From positions 61,443,563 through 61,475,008 of the forward strand of contig CM044497.1 of the NCBI GenBank assembly GCA_024364805.1: a DNA stretch of 31,446 nt. Direction: 5' to 3'. Under the pieces are notes generated by a model that saw only the letters and a list, made by a program, of their open reading frames with translations, made no database searches and had not been told where the DNA came from. A program made the translations under genes and the position numbers. This stretch comes from Euprymna scolopes (taxonomy: Eukaryota; Mollusca; Cephalopoda; Sepiida; Sepiolidae). Below, in pieces: positions 28,011 to 31,446 of the stretch. Position 1 is the stretch's first letter. The number at the start of each line of letters is the position of its first letter.

Positions 28011-28869
28011 TTTATCTGGTAAGCGCATAAATTAAATGCATGCAACCGAAAATGTGCATTTTTGTTTTTTCACAAATATAATCTTTGAAAGCCGATTTAC
28101 GTATTAACGAATGAGGAATGCAAGAACGTTTTGGTATTATTTTCTATTCTGTGTTTACAAACATCCTGTATCAGTTATTAAGGATTAAGCATTCCCTGAA
28201 AAACACACAATTAAACAGTTGTATACAAGCATTGGATGACCTTGTGCTGCACTAGAACCATTGAAATATTGGATGTTTGCTGTGGATAAGCGAGGAATGG
28301 AACAAAACACTGATACTAATGAAATCAGTGACAAACACATTCCAGTGTGTAACACGTTAGAGGATTTCCAGTCCAATAATATATGTGAATCTGCCTCGTT
28401 TATGTTCACGTCAAATATGATATTATACAAGCAGAAAACGTCAGAACGCCAAAAGCAAAATAATTCATTATGTCTGCCTGTTCTCCTACACTATATTCGT
28501 CTCCTTATTGATCCCACAACTAAACATGTTCGAATGCAACATTACTATCTACATATAAAAACATGTGCTTTGTCAACCTAAGCAATAAAGATTTTTATTT
28601 GCGTATTAAGTTTGCTCATTCGTCACATTGAAACATCGGCAAAATACGTACGTTTCTTTTTAATTGTTTAATGACAAGAATTATTTTAGTTTCAATTAAA
28701 TAAATTGTATTGTTATACTGTTAATGCTATGCTTTAGGCATTTCGCCATGGCTTCATTTGTTTGTGACCGCCTGTCCGAGATTCTTATCTTGATGTAATT
28801 ATGCTTTTTACTTTTCCGGTACGATTTATAGTAATTTACTATTAAGTATGATAAACGACGAATTAATTG
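28011..28869. other. Unrecognised stretch with an open frame on each strand
   Basis: 28261-28578 on the plus strand is open for 106 codons (from TTG, no ATG at the start) and 28185-28430 on the minus strand for 81. Neither shows a known motif. Base composition is less AT-skewed than the surroundings, and AATAAA occurs at 28584. It could be a decayed exon or unique non-coding DNA; I cannot tell. Confidence 0.2.
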
Positions 28870-28921
28870 GGTGGGGGGTGTCTTTCTCTCTCTTTCTCTC
28901 TCTCTCTTCTCTTTATCTCTG

Positions 28922-28983
<62 letters not shown>

Positions 28984-28990
28984 GTATATA
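28870..28990. repeat. (CT)n, (CA)n and (AT)n compound microsatellite
   Basis: TCTC-rich at 28881-28915, (CA)n at 28926-28962, (TA)n at 28963-28990. Frames across it are low-complexity. Confidence 0.9.
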
Positions 28991-30460
28991 TCCATGTGTG
29001 TGTGACCCCTACTCTAATTTCAATTGCAATTTTCTTCGTGTTTTTCAAGAATTATTCATGTGACTTATAGAAATAAATATGCATACCATGGTCATTTTTC
29101 AATTAAAACTAAAATGTTAGGATTTAAACTGGCTTTAATTACATTCTTTGCTTATGATATAGGCAGTTCTTTAGTAACAATTAATATGAACAAACGAAAG
29201 CATAACATGTGGTTGTAAATATTAAACCAAACACTGTTCACATAATAAACAGCCATTGTTATTATTTTCTGTCTTTTATTGCTAATGCTTATATTTTCAT
29301 AAAAGCAATATAATGTATTATCAAATTGCCAAATAGCACGAAGGCTATATGTGTAGACACAGCGTGTATATGAATATGGAAGAACTACGTAAGTACTACA
29401 TGATACGTTTCACAAAAAGAGGTAAATTATGTGGAGCATAATGATTCTTCTTTGTCTTAAAATGGGGTTTAATAGTCATGTGATTGCAATAAACTTATTT
29501 ACCATATAAATACAGACAATTTTCAACATCATTCTAATATATAGTACGAATTTTACCAGATATTGTTATAAACCTTATATAACTCAAAGCAGTGATTAAG
29601 AACAGAAGAAAATACATTATATTGAAGATATTGGTGCATCTATTACACTGGGTAACAAAAAAGACGTCAGGGGTTACTCAGCTCATTTACACTAATTTTG
29701 GTGTTTTGAGTCCGAATATCAAATTGAATTTGTTCTATCAGGTCAACTTTTTGAGATACAGCCATAGGCCTACCTGACGAGCTATACATATGCTAATATA
29801 AGGTATTTTGAGTTCAATCATATTTTTCCTGAAGAATATATCGATTTACAATGCACAGACACAAATAATTTTATAAATAATTAATATGTTTGTGTTTATC
29901 ATAAATTTATGTGTATAAATATGTATAGAATTTATTTGATATTTAATATGTTTCGTGTGAATTTAGGCTGACGAGGGTTATACTTTAGCATATTTGGGTC
30001 ATTCTTCCCAATAGTTACAATATTGCCTCTTAGATTCTTTCTCATATTCTCATTACCTTAACATTCATTGCATTCATTGCATTTGCCTTAAATTAACTCA
30101 TTGTGTGCTCAGTGTGTGTTTAAACGTGGAAGTTGGTGCACGCCGGTTTTGTTATCCGGGTTCTCTGAGAAAATAGTACAGTTATGGCATATTAAGTGGC
30201 TATAAATCCTAGTACTAATTTATTAACTGTCTATGTTTCAGTATGTGCGTATTTAAAGAGCAGTAAACGGGGGATTCAGCTCATATTTGTTTATTCCCCT
30301 TTTTCGAATTCATCGGGGTTTTAGAACAATAAAGGGAATTCAACAATTAGCCAATCAAACCAATACCTGTCTTACTATTACTCCATAGGAATATATAAAT
30401 AAAATATAATTCAAAATTTACTTAATTAACCCTTAGCCAATCAAATTGATTCTAAATTTC
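28991..30460. other. AT-rich stretch upstream of the gene-family copy
   Basis: No convincing coding frame. 29647-29785 (ACTGGGTAACAAAAAAGACG; TTTTGAGTCCGAATATCAAA) has the look of a dispersed repeat but I cannot name it. The last kilobase may include the promoter, 5' exon or intron of the copy at 30490, if those were carried along. Confidence 0.35.
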
Positions 30461-30480
30461 ATCTTTCTTTTTGCTTTCAG
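30455..30480 (+). promoter_or_regulatory. 3' splice acceptor before the gene-family start codon
   Basis: A pyrimidine tract (TTTCATCTTTCTTTTTGCTT) is followed by TCAG, ending at 30480, nine bases before the ATG at 30490. This is a good consensus acceptor and implies an intron in the 5' UTR. Confidence 0.6.
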
Positions 30481-30489
30481 TTTATTGTG

Positions 30490-31446
30490 ATGGCTTCGGC
30501 GCGACGGTCATGCAGGAATAATCCTGACGTGTTCTGCTACATCTACAGAGAATACACGCTGTCAGGGGACAGGAAGAACATCACAATATTTGTGAAGCGC
30601 GTCAACGTGGCTTGCTTTAAAGTCAAGCTGGGTGACCAAGATAAGTCATGGGCACTGCACACGGTGTGCAAGACGTGCGTGGAATACCTCCGGCGGTGGA
30701 CGAAAGGAGCAAAAATTTCATTCAAGTTTGGGATTCCGATGGTTTGGAGGGAGCCGTTTGACGATGCATCGAATTGTTGCTTCTCTGCCATCAATACTAC
30801 TGCCATCAACAGGAAGAATCGGCACAGTCTCCAGTACCCCGACCTTCCATCTGTCCGCTGTCTAGTGGTTCACTGCGAAGCAATTCCCGTACCAGCGTTC
30901 ACACAGCTTCCCGACAGCGACGACGAGGCCACCACTACAGACGAGAAAGAATATACAGAAGAGTTCGAGAATGAAGCACAAAATGGCCCACAGCTCTTTT
31001 CCTAATGTGAGCTTAATAATCTGGTTCGGGATCTCAGCTTGTCGAAAACTTCCTCCGAGCTGTTGGCCTCCAGACTCAAAGAGAAAAATCTACTTGGCAA
31101 GGACGCGCGTATCACTTTCTTTCGTAGAAGACATTAGGACTACATGGGCTTCTTCTGCCAGGAGGAAGACCTCGTGTACTGCCGAGATATCGCCGGTTTT
31201 CTTGTTAAAGTCGGTGCTCCTCAATACGATCCCAGAGATTGGCGACTTTTCATTGACAGCTGCAAGCGCTCTTTGAAGTGTGTGCTCCTCCACAACGTTC
31301 GACTCAATCCCTCTTGTGCACTCCACAACTTTCAAAGAGAAACATGAAGCAGTGATGTACGTGATAGACAAAATCCAATATGAGCAGCACAAATGGATCA
31401 TCTACATCGACTTAAAGATGGTGAACTTTCTACTTGGTTAGCAGTC
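30490..31446 (+). pseudogene. Copy of a multicopy invertebrate gene family, function unknown; broken, runs off the window
   Basis: From the ATG at 30490 the first open part (to 31005) reads MASARRSCRNNPDVFCYIYR, then VNVACFKVKLGDQDKSWALH, VCKTCVEYLRRW, FGIPMVWREPFDD and an acidic stretch (LPDSDDEATTTDEKEYTEEF). Beyond it the family continues: LVRDLSLSKTSSELLASRLK, DLVYCRDIAGFLVKVGAPQY, DWRLFIDSCKRSLKCVLLHN and WIIYIDLKMVNFLLG at the window edge. From memory this family exists in many near-identical copies in octopus and arthropod genomes, always annotated as uncharacterised. The FCYIC and VCKTC cysteines suggest metal binding, and here one Cys is Tyr. The copy has about three interruptions and no 3' end in the window. 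GTG at 30487 is in frame but ATG 30490 matches the family start. It may be a mobile-element gene rather than a host gene. Confidence 0.65.

Noticed and set aside
28185-28581. Host exon candidates on both strands
   Set aside because: No recognised motif, no ATG at the start of the plus frame, no supporting splice sites; kept only as an unrecognised stretch.
29647-29785. Dispersed repeat of a known family
   Set aside because: It feels familiar (TTTTGAGTCCGAATAT) but I could not assign it to any family or find ends.
29820-29850. CTGAAGAATATATCGATTTAC as hammerhead start
   Set aside because: No GAA block and no closing stems.

Overview
The window looks like AT-rich, repeat-dense intergenic DNA from a large animal genome, most likely a cephalopod (octopus-like). 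The grounds are the mix of LINE families, tRNA-like SINEs, Penelope-like relics, long (AT)n and (ATT)n tracts, and a repeated gene family at the right edge that I recall from octopus and arthropod genomes. The species call is an inference. No bacterial gene organisation, rRNA or true tRNA gene is visible. Almost every protein-like stretch belongs to a mobile element.

Layout: 1-2258 is an RTE-type LINE with a large internal deletion, ending in (AT)n. 2259-4700 is AT-rich and holds two tRNA-like SINE heads and a short TA-flanked inverted-repeat element. 4717-6973 is a large degenerate 30-bp tandem array with an internal higher-order duplication. 7198-9408 holds two Penelope-like fragments in opposite orientation, about 90% alike by eye. 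9409-10760 is microsatellite-rich and contains a degenerate hammerhead-ribozyme fold. 11236-11455 is a small plus-strand relic of a CR1/Jockey-type LINE.

11541-20706 is the most organised part: six 5'-truncated copies of one LINE family, all on the minus strand, head to tail, with (ATT)n at most junctions. The family carries C-terminal features of a restriction-like endonuclease (RHD motif, PD...D motif), so it resembles the R2 superclade, and its (ATT)n/(TAA)n flanks recall Dong of the R4 clade. One copy is split by a later CR1/Jockey-type LINE that keeps an open reverse-transcriptase frame and a poly(A) tail.

21520-22045 is a ~140-bp tandem repeat. 22742-22798 folds as a complete type I hammerhead ribozyme. 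23028-24410 is a decayed Tc1-type transposon with ~75-bp inverted repeats and a block of telomeric CCCTAA repeats inside its transposase. 24411-24920 is a second Penelope-like relic (Cys linker and start of GIY-YIG). 27400-28010 is a cryptic, very degenerate ~35-bp tandem array. At the right edge, 30490-31446 is a decayed copy of a multicopy gene family of unknown function, preceded by a clear splice acceptor.

The elements do not form a pathway. The window records layered insertion: old elements, microsatellites grown at their ends, and later insertions into them.
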